Shown in pieces: positions 55,699-63,527 of a stretch of DNA of 64,000 nt. The DNA lies in the NCBI RefSeq assembly GCF_004122145.1, contig NZ_SBKQ01000006.1, positions 1-64,000 on the forward strand, read 5' to 3'. A program made the translations under genes and the position numbers. The notes beneath the pieces were generated by a model that did no database searches, was not told the origin of the DNA, and was given only the letters and a program-made list of their open reading frames with translations. The DNA is from Flavobacterium piscinae. Its GTDB lineage: Bacteria; Bacteroidota; Bacteroidia; Flavobacteriales; Flavobacteriaceae. Numbering within the stretch: position 1 is the stretch's first letter; every line of letters begins with the position of its first letter.

Positions 55699-55706
55699 CA
55701 AAGATA
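55699..55706 (-). promoter_or_regulatory. Candidate -7 element TATCTTTG for the second uvrA
   Basis: On the minus strand TATCTTTG (55706-55699) is a perfect TAnnTTTG match 19 bases before the ATG. The same octamer precedes the glmM-like and fic genes. Confidence 0.45.
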
Positions 55707-55822
55707 GTGATTTGAAAGTTCAATTAAAAGGTTGACAATTTCTATTTTTTATATAAAATCAGCGTGTTTTATTATGGTTTTCCGTAATTATTGCATTTAG
55801 AATGTTAAAATTTCAATTAAAA

Positions 55823-55855
55823 TTTGTTAGTTCAAATAAAATTGTGTTACATTTG
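55823..55855 (+). promoter_or_regulatory. Bacteroidota-type promoter for the ECF sigma factor
   Basis: TTTG (55823-55826), 21 bases, then TACATTTG (55848-55855) matches the phylum promoter. The ATG at 55952 would follow a leader of about 90 bases. Confidence 0.55.
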
Positions 55856-55951
55856 GCTATTAATTAATCTTTATTTAACAATTGCTTATAGGAAAAAAAA
55901 TACTTTTTTAGAAAAATTCAGTTCAAAACACGAAATTAAAAAGGTATTACT

Positions 55952-56539
55952 ATGGCTACTGTTAATCAACTTCCAGACGCATTATTGGTTAAGAATTACA
56001 TTGCTGGTGATGAACAATCGTTGGCTATTCTGATAGAAAGACATCAATCTAAAATTTACGGATTTATTTATTCTAAAATTGCAGATCGTGACATAACTGA
56101 TGATGTTTTTCAAGATACTTTCATTAAAGTAATTAAAACGCTAAAATCAAATTCCTACAATGAAGAAGGTAAGTTTTTACCTTGGGTCATGCGAATTGCT
56201 CACAATTTAGTGGTCGATCATTTTCGTAGAACAAAAAAAATGCCTATGCAACGCGAAACAGAAGAATATTCTATCTTTTCGTACATGAGTGACAATTCGA
56301 TGAATGTGGAAGGGCAAATGATTACTGAGCAAGTGGAAAATGATTTACATCGTTTATTAGATGAATTGCCGGCAGATCAAAAAGAAGTATTGGTGATGCG
56401 AATGTATCAAGACATGAGTTTTAAAGAAATCGCTGATTCAACCGGTGTAAGTATCAATACGGCTTTAGGTAGAATGCGATATGCTTTGATGAATTTGCGA
56501 AAAGTAATTGAAAAAAATCAAATAATTTTAACCAATTAA
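55952..56539 (+). CDS. ECF-type RNA polymerase sigma factor
   Basis: The 195-residue sigma-70 family protein has region 2 (DITDDVFQDTFIKVIKTL, then WVMRIAHNLVVDHFRR) and region 4 (ELPADQKEVLVMRMYQDMSF, then KEIADSTGVSINTALGRMRYAL). It is distinct from the sigma factor at 32131. No anti-sigma gene follows; the 47-residue protein downstream is the only candidate partner. In flavobacteria this sigma factor is a conserved neighbour of nth, and its general role is regulatory but unassigned. Confidence 0.93.
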   Translation: MATVNQLPDALLVKNYIAGDEQSLAILIERHQSKIYGFIYSKIADRDITDDVFQDTFIKVIKTLKSNSYNEEGKFLPWVMRIAHNLVVDHFRRTKKMPMQRETEEYSIFSYMSDNSMNVEGQMITEQVENDLHRLLDELPADQKEVLVMRMYQDMSFKEIADSTGVSINTALGRMRYALMNLRKVIEKNQIILTN

Positions 56540-56590
56540 ACAATATTTGGAAAAGTCTTTCGTTGTAGATAAAAACAAACATAATTATCT

Positions 56591-56734
56591 ATGGCAAAAC
56601 TTTACACTAGTAAAAAATTAGCGGCTCCAAAGATGTTACCAAAAAAAGAAACGATTCGTTTTTTGCTCGACTACTCCAAGGCACTGAGCATTGTTAAAGT
56701 TGGAAACATAACTTTTGAAAATATCGCTAATTAA
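56591..56734 (+). CDS. 47-residue small protein after the sigma factor gene
   Basis: The frame reads MAKLYTSKKLAAPKMLPKKE, then TIRFLLDYSKALSIVKVGN and ends FENIAN. It lies 51 bases after the sigma factor stop in the same direction, before a strong terminator, and has codon use like its neighbours. The basic first half and hydrophobic middle suggest a small soluble regulator. Conservation would decide whether it is real; a ribosome-binding role or anti-sigma role is only a guess. Confidence 0.68.
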   Translation: MAKLYTSKKLAAPKMLPKKETIRFLLDYSKALSIVKVGNITFENIAN

Positions 56735-56738
56735 AAGG

Positions 56739-56771
56739 AACATCCCGATTAAAGTCGGGATGTTTTTTTTT
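56739..56771 (+). terminator. Terminator of the sigma factor operon, overlapping the end of nth
   Basis: AACATCCCGA (56739-56748) pairs with TCGGGATGTT (56755-56764) around a six-base loop and leads into a T-run. The nth stop codon is in the loop and the stem codes its last residues. Confidence 0.85.
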
Positions 56772-57411
56772 GGAATTCCTTCAAAACCGACTTCCGTCCA
56801 ATCGTTCTCGTAATCACATCTTTCTCCAAGTCCCAACCACGAGCAGGCGAATATTCGCGACCATACCAAATAATTTGAAGATGCAAATCGTTCCATAATT
56901 CTTTTGGAAAAATCGCTTTTGCATCTTTTTCGGTTTGTACCACGTTTTTCCCATTCGATAAATTCCAACGATACATCAACCGATGAATGTGCGTATCCAC
57001 CGGAAATGCAGGAACTCCAAATGCTTGGCTCATCACCACACTTGCCGTTTTATGTCCCACTGCCGGAAGAGATTCCAACGCTTCAAAACTTTGTGGGACT
57101 TGACCGTTGTATTTTTCAATCAAAATTTCAGACAAACCATAAATTCCCTTTGATTTCATGGGTGAAAGTCCACACGGGCGTATAATTTCTTTAATTTCTT
57201 CTACACTCATTTTTACCATATCATATGGATTATCGGCTTTAGCAAATAATAGGGGTGTAATCTGATTTACACGCACGTCAGTGCATTGAGCTGAAAGCAA
57301 TACGGCAATGAGTAGAGTATAGGGGTCTTTATGGTCTAATGGTATAGGAATCGAAGGATATAATTCATTTAACGTATTTATAACAAATGTTGCACGTTCT
57401 TTCTTTGTCAT
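56749..57411 (-). CDS. nth: Endonuclease III without the iron-sulfur cluster cysteines
   Basis: The 220-residue DNA glycosylase/AP lyase has the helix-hairpin-helix LPAVGHKTASVV with catalytic Lys121 and PVDTHIHRL with Asp139, so base excision should work. The C-terminus of ordinary Nth holds C-x6-C-x2-C-x5-C for a 4Fe-4S cluster. Here that region reads YGREYSPARGWDLEKD and no cysteine occurs after residue 80. Homologues in flavobacteria seem to share this. Its 3' end lies in the convergent sigma operon's terminator. Confidence 0.93.
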   Translation of the reverse strand: MTKKERATFVINTLNELYPSIPIPLDHKDPYTLLIAVLLSAQCTDVRVNQITPLLFAKADNPYDMVKMSVEEIKEIIRPCGLSPMKSKGIYGLSEILIEKYNGQVPQSFEALESLPAVGHKTASVVMSQAFGVPAFPVDTHIHRLMYRWNLSNGKNVVQTEKDAKAIFPKELWNDLHLQIIWYGREYSPARGWDLEKDVITRTIGRKSVLKEFQKKTSRL

Positions 57412-57492
57412 TTTTGGTAATTTTGAGTTGTAAAAATAACTTTAATTGTACAACTTAGCAACTGGTTAAACAGTAACTCAATTCTTCAAACT

Positions 57493-57945
57493 ATGACAAC
57501 ATTACAAAAAGGCGATAAAGCACCTGATTTTTCTGCAAAAGACCAAGATGGAAACCTTCACACTTTGGCTGACTATAAAGGAAAAAAATTAGTAGTATTC
57601 TTTTATCCCAAAGCGAATACCCCGGGTTGCACCGCTGAAGCTTGTAATCTGCGAGATAATTTTGACCGTTTTCAAGCCGGAAATTATGCTCTTTTGGGTG
57701 TAAGTGCTGATAATGCAAAAGCTCAAGTAAATTTTAAAAATAAATTTGATTTTCCTTTTCCGCTTTTGGCTGATGAAGATAAATCAGTCATTCAAGCCTT
57801 TGGAGTTTGGGGACCAAAGAAATTCATGGGGAAAGAATACGACGGAATTCACCGCACCACCTTTATCATTGATGAAAACGGAATCATAGAAGACGTGATT
57901 AAAGAAGTAAAAACAAAAGCTCATGCGGAACAAATTTTAGGATAA
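57493..57945 (+). CDS. bcp: Thioredoxin-dependent thiol peroxidase Bcp/PrxQ
   Basis: The 150-residue peroxiredoxin reduces hydrogen peroxide and organic peroxides using thioredoxin. PGCTAEACNLRDNF carries the peroxidatic Cys46 and the resolving Cys51 five residues later, the usual PrxQ arrangement. GVWGPKKFMGKEYDGIHRTTF near the end is typical. It is monocistronic, diverges from nth by 81 bases, and ends at a terminator. Confidence 0.95.
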   Translation: MTTLQKGDKAPDFSAKDQDGNLHTLADYKGKKLVVFFYPKANTPGCTAEACNLRDNFDRFQAGNYALLGVSADNAKAQVNFKNKFDFPFPLLADEDKSVIQAFGVWGPKKFMGKEYDGIHRTTFIIDENGIIEDVIKEVKTKAHAEQILG

Positions 57946-57979
57946 AAAAACAGCCACTTTATTATGGCTGTTTTTTTTT
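57944..57979. terminator. Terminator after bcp, shared with the convergent gene
   Basis: AACAGCCA (57949-57956) pairs with TGGCTGTT (57965-57972), flanked by A-runs and T-runs on both sides. Confidence 0.82.
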
Positions 57980-59435
57980 AATTGGTATGTTTCTCTATAA
58001 TTTTCTTTGGGTCGTAACCAAAAAGATTATTTTTCTTAATTATTTCTGCAACACCTTTAGGTAACATTTCTTCCCAACCATCAGTACCTTTGGCAATCAT
58101 TCGCAAAACGTGACGTGAATATATTTCTAAGTTATTTTGATTGGCAATTTCTATATCGACCACTTTTCCATTGAATTTAAAGAACTTGTACAATTCTTTC
58201 ATTCTTGGATGTACTTTTAAGTTTTCAGAATTGGTAATTTCACCATTTTCTTCTTTCATCGGATAAAGGAAGACTTTTAAATCACGGTAGAATAATTTTC
58301 CAAACGCTTCCAAAATTCCACCACTTAAGTGGCGATAGTATTTTTCGTCAAAAATATCTACTAAATTATTTACGCCCATGGCCAATCCCATTCTGGCTTT
58401 GGTGTAATTAGAGAAATATTCAACCACGCGATAATATTCTTGGAAGTTAGAAATCATAACATATTGTCCAAGCGAACAAAGTAATTCTGCTCTATCCATA
58501 AAATCACGTTCGTCAATTTCACCTTCTGAACGCAAGTTGGAAAGTGTAATTTCAAAAATTACCAACGTATTATCAGCTTCCACTTTGTTTTCCCCTAAAA
58601 ACATCTCCAAGGATTTCTCATACATGTCCATGTTCACTCGAGTAACCGGGCGAAAACTACCTCGAAGAGCTAGAATATTTTTCTTGTATAAAATAGATGC
58701 AGGAAGGATATTATTTCCATCCGGACCAAACATCACCGCATCGGTCATCCCATTTTTAACCAATTGTAAACTCATTAATCGGTTGTCTACATTGGCAAAT
58801 CGGGGACCCGAAAAATTAATCGTATCTATTTCCAATTGATCTTTATCCAGGTGATCATACAAATAACGCAATAATTTTTTTGGATCGTTGTATTTATAAA
58901 AAGCACCATAAATTAAATTTACACCAAGAATTCCGAGTGTTTCTTGCTGTAAACGGGCATCATTTTCTTTAAATCGAATGTGAAGAATAATTTCATTATA
59001 GTCTTCATCGGGTTCAATTTGGTATTTAATTCCAACCCAACCGTGTCCTTTAAATTGCTTTGCAAAATCAATCGTAGCAACGGTATTGGCATAACTAAAA
59101 AACATTTTGTTTGGATGTTTTACACGATCTAAGCGTTTTTCAATTAAATCCACTTCGTGCGTAAGCATTTTTTTCAAACGGCTTTCAGTTACATACCGGC
59201 CATCTTTTTCAACACCATAAATGGCATCACTAAAGTCTTTGTCGTAGGCAGACATAGCTTTTGCAATCGTTCCGGAAGAACCGCCCGACCTAAAAAAGTG
59301 TCGTACCGTTTCCTGACCAGCACCAATTTCAGCAAAAGTTCCGTAAATATTTTCGTTAAGATTGATTCTAAGAGCTTTGTCTTTAATTGAAGGGATTTGT
59401 TCAATTGCTCTGTCTCCCTTGAGTTTTATTTCCAT
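57978..59435 (-). CDS. Conserved protein of unknown function
   Basis: The 485-residue protein begins at ATG 59435 (MEIKLKGDRAIEQIPSIKDK); two earlier in-frame ATGs (59450, 59456) give short extensions that are less likely. It is a soluble protein with no signal peptide, with conserved-looking stretches NENIYGTFAEIGAGQETV, FFSYANTVATIDF and GRFANVDNRLMSLQLV-like FANVDNRLMS. Homologues sometimes carry unsupported names (nicotinate-nucleotide adenylyltransferase, TonB receptor). I do not see motifs for either and assign no function. Confidence 0.75.
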   Translation of the reverse strand: MEIKLKGDRAIEQIPSIKDKALRINLNENIYGTFAEIGAGQETVRHFFRSGGSSGTIAKAMSAYDKDFSDAIYGVEKDGRYVTESRLKKMLTHEVDLIEKRLDRVKHPNKMFFSYANTVATIDFAKQFKGHGWVGIKYQIEPDEDYNEIILHIRFKENDARLQQETLGILGVNLIYGAFYKYNDPKKLLRYLYDHLDKDQLEIDTINFSGPRFANVDNRLMSLQLVKNGMTDAVMFGPDGNNILPASILYKKNILALRGSFRPVTRVNMDMYEKSLEMFLGENKVEADNTLVIFEITLSNLRSEGEIDERDFMDRAELLCSLGQYVMISNFQEYYRVVEYFSNYTKARMGLAMGVNNLVDIFDEKYYRHLSGGILEAFGKLFYRDLKVFLYPMKEENGEITNSENLKVHPRMKELYKFFKFNGKVVDIEIANQNNLEIYSRHVLRMIAKGTDGWEEMLPKGVAEIIKKNNLFGYDPKKIIEKHTN

Positions 59436-59512
59436 TGCTATTCTTTCCATTTTCATTGGTAATGCAATGCAAAGTTAACAAATATCATACCGTAATAAAA
59501 GATAAATAGTTC

Positions 59513-59520
59513 TATTTTTG
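59513..59520 (+). promoter_or_regulatory. Candidate -7 element TATTTTTG for the MBL operon
   Basis: A perfect TAnnTTTG match 15 bases before the TTG start at 59536. A properly spaced TTG is not seen. Confidence 0.4.
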
Positions 59521-59535
59521 TGAAAATTTAACGTC

Positions 59536-60300
59536 TTGAAAGTATATTTTTTAGGAACAGGAACTTCTCAGGGTATTCCGGTCATCGGGAGTAATCATTC
59601 TGTTTGCAAAAGTAAGGATGCAAAAGACAAACGATTACGTGTTTCGGTTTGGATTTATGATGAAAATTATTCTTTTGTGATTGATTGCGGTCCCGATTTT
59701 AGACAACAAATGCTTACAAGTGGATGTACAAAATTAGATGCGATACTTTTCACCCATGAACACGCTGATCATACAGCAGGATTAGACGATATTCGCCCTT
59801 TTTTTTTCAAACAAGGCGATATTCCGATTTATGCTCACAAGCGTGTGATTGATAACTTAAAAAAGCGATTTGATTATATATTTGAAATTGAAAATAAATA
59901 TCCAGGAGCTCCTTCAGTAGCAATTAATGAAGTGATTTCCAATCAAAATTTTGTTTTGGGGAACAAAACAATTATACCTGTTGAAGTGATGCATGGAAAT
60001 CTTCAAGTTTTCGGTTATCGCATTGATAATTTTGCTTATTTAACAGATGTGAAAACAATTGAAGCCGGTGAACTGGAGAAGCTAAAGAATTTAGATGTGC
60101 TAGTGGTGAACGCCTTACGAGAAGAACCACACAGTACACATTTTAATTTGGAAGAAGCATTAAATTTCATAGCTTTGGTCAAACCAAAAAAAAGTTATTT
60201 GACACACATCAGTCATTTGATGGGTTTTCATGAGGAAGCACAACAAAAATTACCAAAAAACGTTTATTTAGCCTACGATAATTTAGAAATTTCAATTTAA
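59536..60300 (+). CDS. MBL-fold metal hydrolase (PhnP-like), TTG start
   Basis: The 254-residue protein starts directly with the conserved KVYFLGTGTSQGIPVIG, and no ATG precedes it, so TTG 59536 is the start. THEHADHTAGLDD (about residue 75) is the HxHxDH metal motif, and later SHLMG, with the missing histidines of the second site, matches phosphodiesterase-type MBL proteins such as PhnP. It probably cuts cyclic phosphodiesters or similar; the substrate is not known. It leads a three-gene operon with a membrane-anchored protein and a lipoprotein. Confidence 0.85.
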   Translation: MKVYFLGTGTSQGIPVIGSNHSVCKSKDAKDKRLRVSVWIYDENYSFVIDCGPDFRQQMLTSGCTKLDAILFTHEHADHTAGLDDIRPFFFKQGDIPIYAHKRVIDNLKKRFDYIFEIENKYPGAPSVAINEVISNQNFVLGNKTIIPVEVMHGNLQVFGYRIDNFAYLTDVKTIEAGELEKLKNLDVLVVNALREEPHSTHFNLEEALNFIALVKPKKSYLTHISHLMGFHEEAQQKLPKNVYLAYDNLEISI

Positions 60301-60304
60301 TAAA

Positions 60305-60790
60305 ATGAAAAAATCATTATTTCTTTACTTGTTTATTGTTACATTTTTGATGACGATTTTTACTTATATGTATTACAGTAAAAAAGTTAAATTTGAAACA
60401 GAGCGATTCGAAAATTTAAAAACAAAAATGAATGACACCATTCAAGCTTTAAATAACAAATTGTTTGATGCCAATTATTTTACGTTGCGAAATAACGATC
60501 AAGCCCAAAACTATTTAGAAGATTATTCCATAGAAAAATTAATTCCGAAAATCGAAGCCAACTTAATGGAATTAAACGATAATCCGGAAGGAAATCCAAT
60601 GGTTGAATTTGGTAAAATAGATGATAAAAAATTTATTATTAACAAAATTGAAGTGCTTAATCACCGTTGGATTATTGCAGATTTCAGTAATGGTGATTTA
60701 TGGGGTGAAGTATTATTACAGTATTTTATAGAGGAAGATGAATCGTTGAATTTTAAAATAATTCAGTCAACTTTATATCCAAAACAGTAA
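60305..60790 (+). CDS. Membrane-anchored protein of unknown function
   Basis: The 161-residue protein has an N-terminal hydrophobic segment (LFLYLFIVTFLMTIFTYMYY) followed by KKVKFETERFENLKTKMND, a coiled-coil-like stretch, and a soluble domain with ILNHRWIIADFSNGDLWGEV. It begins four bases after the MBL gene and is followed after 32 bases by a lipoprotein gene. No family is recognised. Confidence 0.7.
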   Translation: MKKSLFLYLFIVTFLMTIFTYMYYSKKVKFETERFENLKTKMNDTIQALNNKLFDANYFTLRNNDQAQNYLEDYSIEKLIPKIEANLMELNDNPEGNPMVEFGKIDDKKFIINKIEVLNHRWIIADFSNGDLWGEVLLQYFIEEDESLNFKIIQSTLYPKQ

Positions 60791-60822
60791 ACTTTTGTAT
60801 ATTTAATTCCTTTTTTTTTGAT

Positions 60823-61314
60823 ATGAGAAATTGTTTGCTTTTGTTGGTTTTAGTAATCTGTTTATTTTCCTGTAAAAAGTTGGATCAGGAAGCCGATCCT
60901 GAGTTTATTCAAAAGCAAACGCTTGTGGATACCGTCACCACTGCTGATAAAGATGAAAACGGTTGTTTGGATGGAGCCGGTTATTTTTGGTCATCACTGA
61001 ACAAAGAATGTATTAAAATCTATGAATCAGCCATTACATTATATCCGCAAAACAATCAAAATAATGAGGACGAAACCAAAAATGCTTACATTGTATTTTC
61101 GGAAAATGGTGGAAATGAAGTTGAAGTTTTTTTACCCAATCAAGTAAAATCTATTATACTTATTCGCTCGGCAGAAGGACAACCTTGGCAATTTGACGAA
61201 TGGCAGCTTGTTCCATGGAAAGGTTTTATTCTCAAAAAAGAAGACAAAATTTTATTTTCCGGTGATGGCAGCATAGGACCAAAAGTCACCGGAAGTGATA
61301 AGATTGAAGATTAA
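60823..61314 (+). CDS. Lipoprotein of unknown function
   Basis: The 163-residue protein has a lipoprotein signal NCLLLLVLVICLFSC with a serine before the lipid cysteine, which is usual in Bacteroidota. After this a flexible acidic region leads to a domain with DGAGYFWSSLNKECIKIY, then VEVFLPNQVKSIILIRS and WQFDEWQLVPWKGF. It shares the operon with the MBL gene. Possibly an outer membrane surface protein; no function assigned. Confidence 0.7.
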   Translation: MRNCLLLLVLVICLFSCKKLDQEADPEFIQKQTLVDTVTTADKDENGCLDGAGYFWSSLNKECIKIYESAITLYPQNNQNNEDETKNAYIVFSENGGNEVEVFLPNQVKSIILIRSAEGQPWQFDEWQLVPWKGFILKKEDKILFSGDGSIGPKVTGSDKIED

Positions 61315-61316
61315 TT

Positions 61317-61961
61317 TTACTTATTTTCTTCTAACCAATTTCTAAAATCATAAAAGTTTTGCGGGGCAACACCATGTCCAACAGGATATTCTTTGTACGT
61401 AAAGTTTATGCCAAATCGTTCTAGTGCCGGACCGATTTTTCTGGCCCAATCCACCGGAATAACCTGATCAACTGTTCCGTGTGAAGCAAAAATAGTCAAG
61501 CTTGAAAAGTCATTTTGTTCAAAATTCTCTTTTGCCATTTCAACATTCAAATAACCACTCATGGCAACTACTTTGGATATTTTTTCAGGATAAGAAAGGG
61601 CGATGGCATAGCTTAAAATTGCACCTTGACTGAATCCAATCAACGTTACTTTTTTTGAGTCTATGGGATATTTAGCCGTTAATTCATCAATAAAATTCAC
61701 AATCAAATCTCTCGATTGTTTGGCTTGGTTAATGTCAGAGAATTTATTTTCATCGGCATCAAAATTGATGGCATACCACGCATAGCTTCCATACATTAAT
61801 GGATAAGGAGCTTGAGCGGAAACTATAAAATACTCCTCCGGAAGTTCAGAAGCAAACGAAAACAAATCTTCTTCATTGCTACCATAACCATGTAACAATA
61901 GCAAAAGTGGGTTTTTGTCCAATATAATTTTTGGTTTGCGAATTAAATAGTGTAATGACAT
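61317..61961 (-). CDS. Alpha/beta hydrolase, phospholipase/carboxylesterase family
   Basis: The 214-residue serine hydrolase has LLLLHGYGSNEEDL as the oxyanion loop, the nucleophile in IGFSQGAIL (about residue 118), the acid in SHGTVDQVIP and the histidine in GHGVAPQ, so the triad is complete. This YpfH/lysophospholipase-like group hydrolyses carboxylesters of small lipids. It is the last gene of the BatA, dihydroorotase-like, DUF4870, esterase operon; two bases separate it from the DUF4870 gene. Confidence 0.87.
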   Translation of the reverse strand: MSLHYLIRKPKIILDKNPLLLLLHGYGSNEEDLFSFASELPEEYFIVSAQAPYPLMYGSYAWYAINFDADENKFSDINQAKQSRDLIVNFIDELTAKYPIDSKKVTLIGFSQGAILSYAIALSYPEKISKVVAMSGYLNVEMAKENFEQNDFSSLTIFASHGTVDQVIPVDWARKIGPALERFGINFTYKEYPVGHGVAPQNFYDFRNWLEENK

Positions 61962-61963
61962 AC

Positions 61964-62275
61964 TTATAGGCTTTTAAATAAATTTTGATAAAAATCGCCT
62001 ACTAATGGCACTTTTTTTTCTTCTCCGTTCAAGGCTCCTAAAAAGCCGTAAATCCAAAGAATAAAAAAGAAAACATAAAAAGCTGACGAAATCATCCAAC
62101 TATCAAAGTAGCCTATTGGATAGCCTAACAGAAAGAATGTCAAAAAGATTCCCAATGCTTGTCTGATATGAAAACTGGCAAAAGCACTTTTGTTTTCATT
62201 GTTCATGAAGATGGCAATTACTGCACCGATGATGGTTAAATAAGCCACTATTGCTGCGTTTTTATTTTGCTCCAT
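61964..62275 (-). CDS. DUF4870-family membrane protein
   Basis: The 103-residue protein has three predicted spans and the family motif KNAAIVAYLTIIGAVIAIF, HIRQALGIFLTFF and ILWIYGFLGALNGE, then KVPLVGDFYQ. Function unknown. It overlaps the 3' end of the dihydroorotase-like gene by 14 bases. Confidence 0.85.
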   Translation of the reverse strand: MEQNKNAAIVAYLTIIGAVIAIFMNNENKSAFASFHIRQALGIFLTFFLLGYPIGYFDSWMISSAFYVFFFILWIYGFLGALNGEEKKVPLVGDFYQNLFKSL

Positions 62276-63527
62276 TTTCTAAAACTAATTTTCCGTTGTT
62301 ATAAATTCCATATACTTTTCCTTTCATTTTTTCACCTAAAAATGCAGAGTTTTTCGATTTGGAGAGTATATTATCCTTTCCAAAAATCCATTCAGCATTT
62401 GGATTAAAAAACGTTAAATCGGCAGCTGCACCTTCTTTAATTGTTGAATTTTCAAGGCCAAAAGTTGTTTTTCCATTTGTTAGTTTGTCGATTATAACAG
62501 TTAATGGAAGTACATTCAATAACGCTCCAAAAGCACTTTCTAAACCAATGGTTCCGTTTTTAGCCAAATCAAATTCCATTTTCTTGTGCTCAATATCCAT
62601 CGGATTGTGGTCGGAGGTTATCATATCAATTGTTCCGTCCAAAACACCTTGTATTAGTGCTTTTCTGTTTTTTTCATCACGTAATGGCGGACTCACTTTC
62701 ATTCGTGTATCAAAACCTTCTAACTTTTCATCTGTCAATACTAAATGATGTACGGCAACACTACACGAAACGTGTAACCCTTTCGCTTTTGCGTCTTTAA
62801 TTAATTCTACTGATTTGGCTGAGGAAATTGTTGGGATGTGTAATTTTCCACCGGTATATTCCAATAAAAACAAGTTGCGTGCTACGATAAGTTCTTCTGC
62901 TAAAGTTGGGATACCTTTCAGCCCTAAACGAGTTGAAACAATTCCTTCATGCACTACACCATTTCCTTTTATTTTTTCATCTTGTGAAAAAGCAATTACC
63001 ATACCATCAAAATCTTGTACATATTGTAGACCGATTTTCAATAAATTGGCATTGGTACAGTTTTTTCCATAATCGCCAAAAGCAATTGCACCGGCATTTT
63101 TCATGTCAAACAATTCGGCTAAATCATTTCCTTCCGACCCTTTGGTTAACGCTCCAATTGGAAATAAGTTAACCGCATTATTGCTTGCTTTTTCTTTTAC
63201 AAATCGAACTTGCGACTGATTATCGATCACCGGAAAACTATTGGGTTGCAAAGCAATCGCTGTAAAACCGCTTTTTGCCGCTACAGTTAATCCATTGGCA
63301 ATGGTCTCACGGTCTTCAAAACCGGGTTCACCGAGCGATACGGAACTATCAAACCATCCCTTTGATAGATGAAGATTTTCTAAACTAATTTCTTCATAAT
63401 CTTTTTCTGAAGGTAAGTTTACACCCATTTTTTCAATGGTTTTACCTTCAATTTTCAAGTCAATTTTTTGGTTGTGATGCTCACCGTTTGGGTCGATGAT
63501 GGTTGCATTTCGGATGATTATTTTCAT
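62262..63527 (-). CDS. Dihydroorotase homologue lacking the HxH metal site
   Basis: From ATG 63527 the protein has 421 residues and the amidohydrolase fold of class I dihydroorotase, including TKGSEGNDLAEL, GRIS-equivalent regions, and RMKVSPPLRDEKNRKALIQG. The DxHxH metal motif (expected DxHVHLREPG) reads DSSVSLGEPG at 60-69, the HAED segment reads SQDE, and TDHAPH reads SDHNPM. The enzyme is thus probably inactive as a dihydroorotase, like the non-catalytic PyrC partners of some aspartate transcarbamoylases. Start 63527 overlaps the upstream stop in ATGA; a longer start at 63596 is not family-like. Confidence 0.82.
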   Translation of the reverse strand: MKIIIRNATIIDPNGEHHNQKIDLKIEGKTIEKMGVNLPSEKDYEEISLENLHLSKGWFDSSVSLGEPGFEDRETIANGLTVAAKSGFTAIALQPNSFPVIDNQSQVRFVKEKASNNAVNLFPIGALTKGSEGNDLAELFDMKNAGAIAFGDYGKNCTNANLLKIGLQYVQDFDGMVIAFSQDEKIKGNGVVHEGIVSTRLGLKGIPTLAEELIVARNLFLLEYTGGKLHIPTISSAKSVELIKDAKAKGLHVSCSVAVHHLVLTDEKLEGFDTRMKVSPPLRDEKNRKALIQGVLDGTIDMITSDHNPMDIEHKKMEFDLAKNGTIGLESAFGALLNVLPLTVIIDKLTNGKTTFGLENSTIKEGAAADLTFFNPNAEWIFGKDNILSKSKNSAFLGEKMKGKVYGIYNNGKLVLENGAK

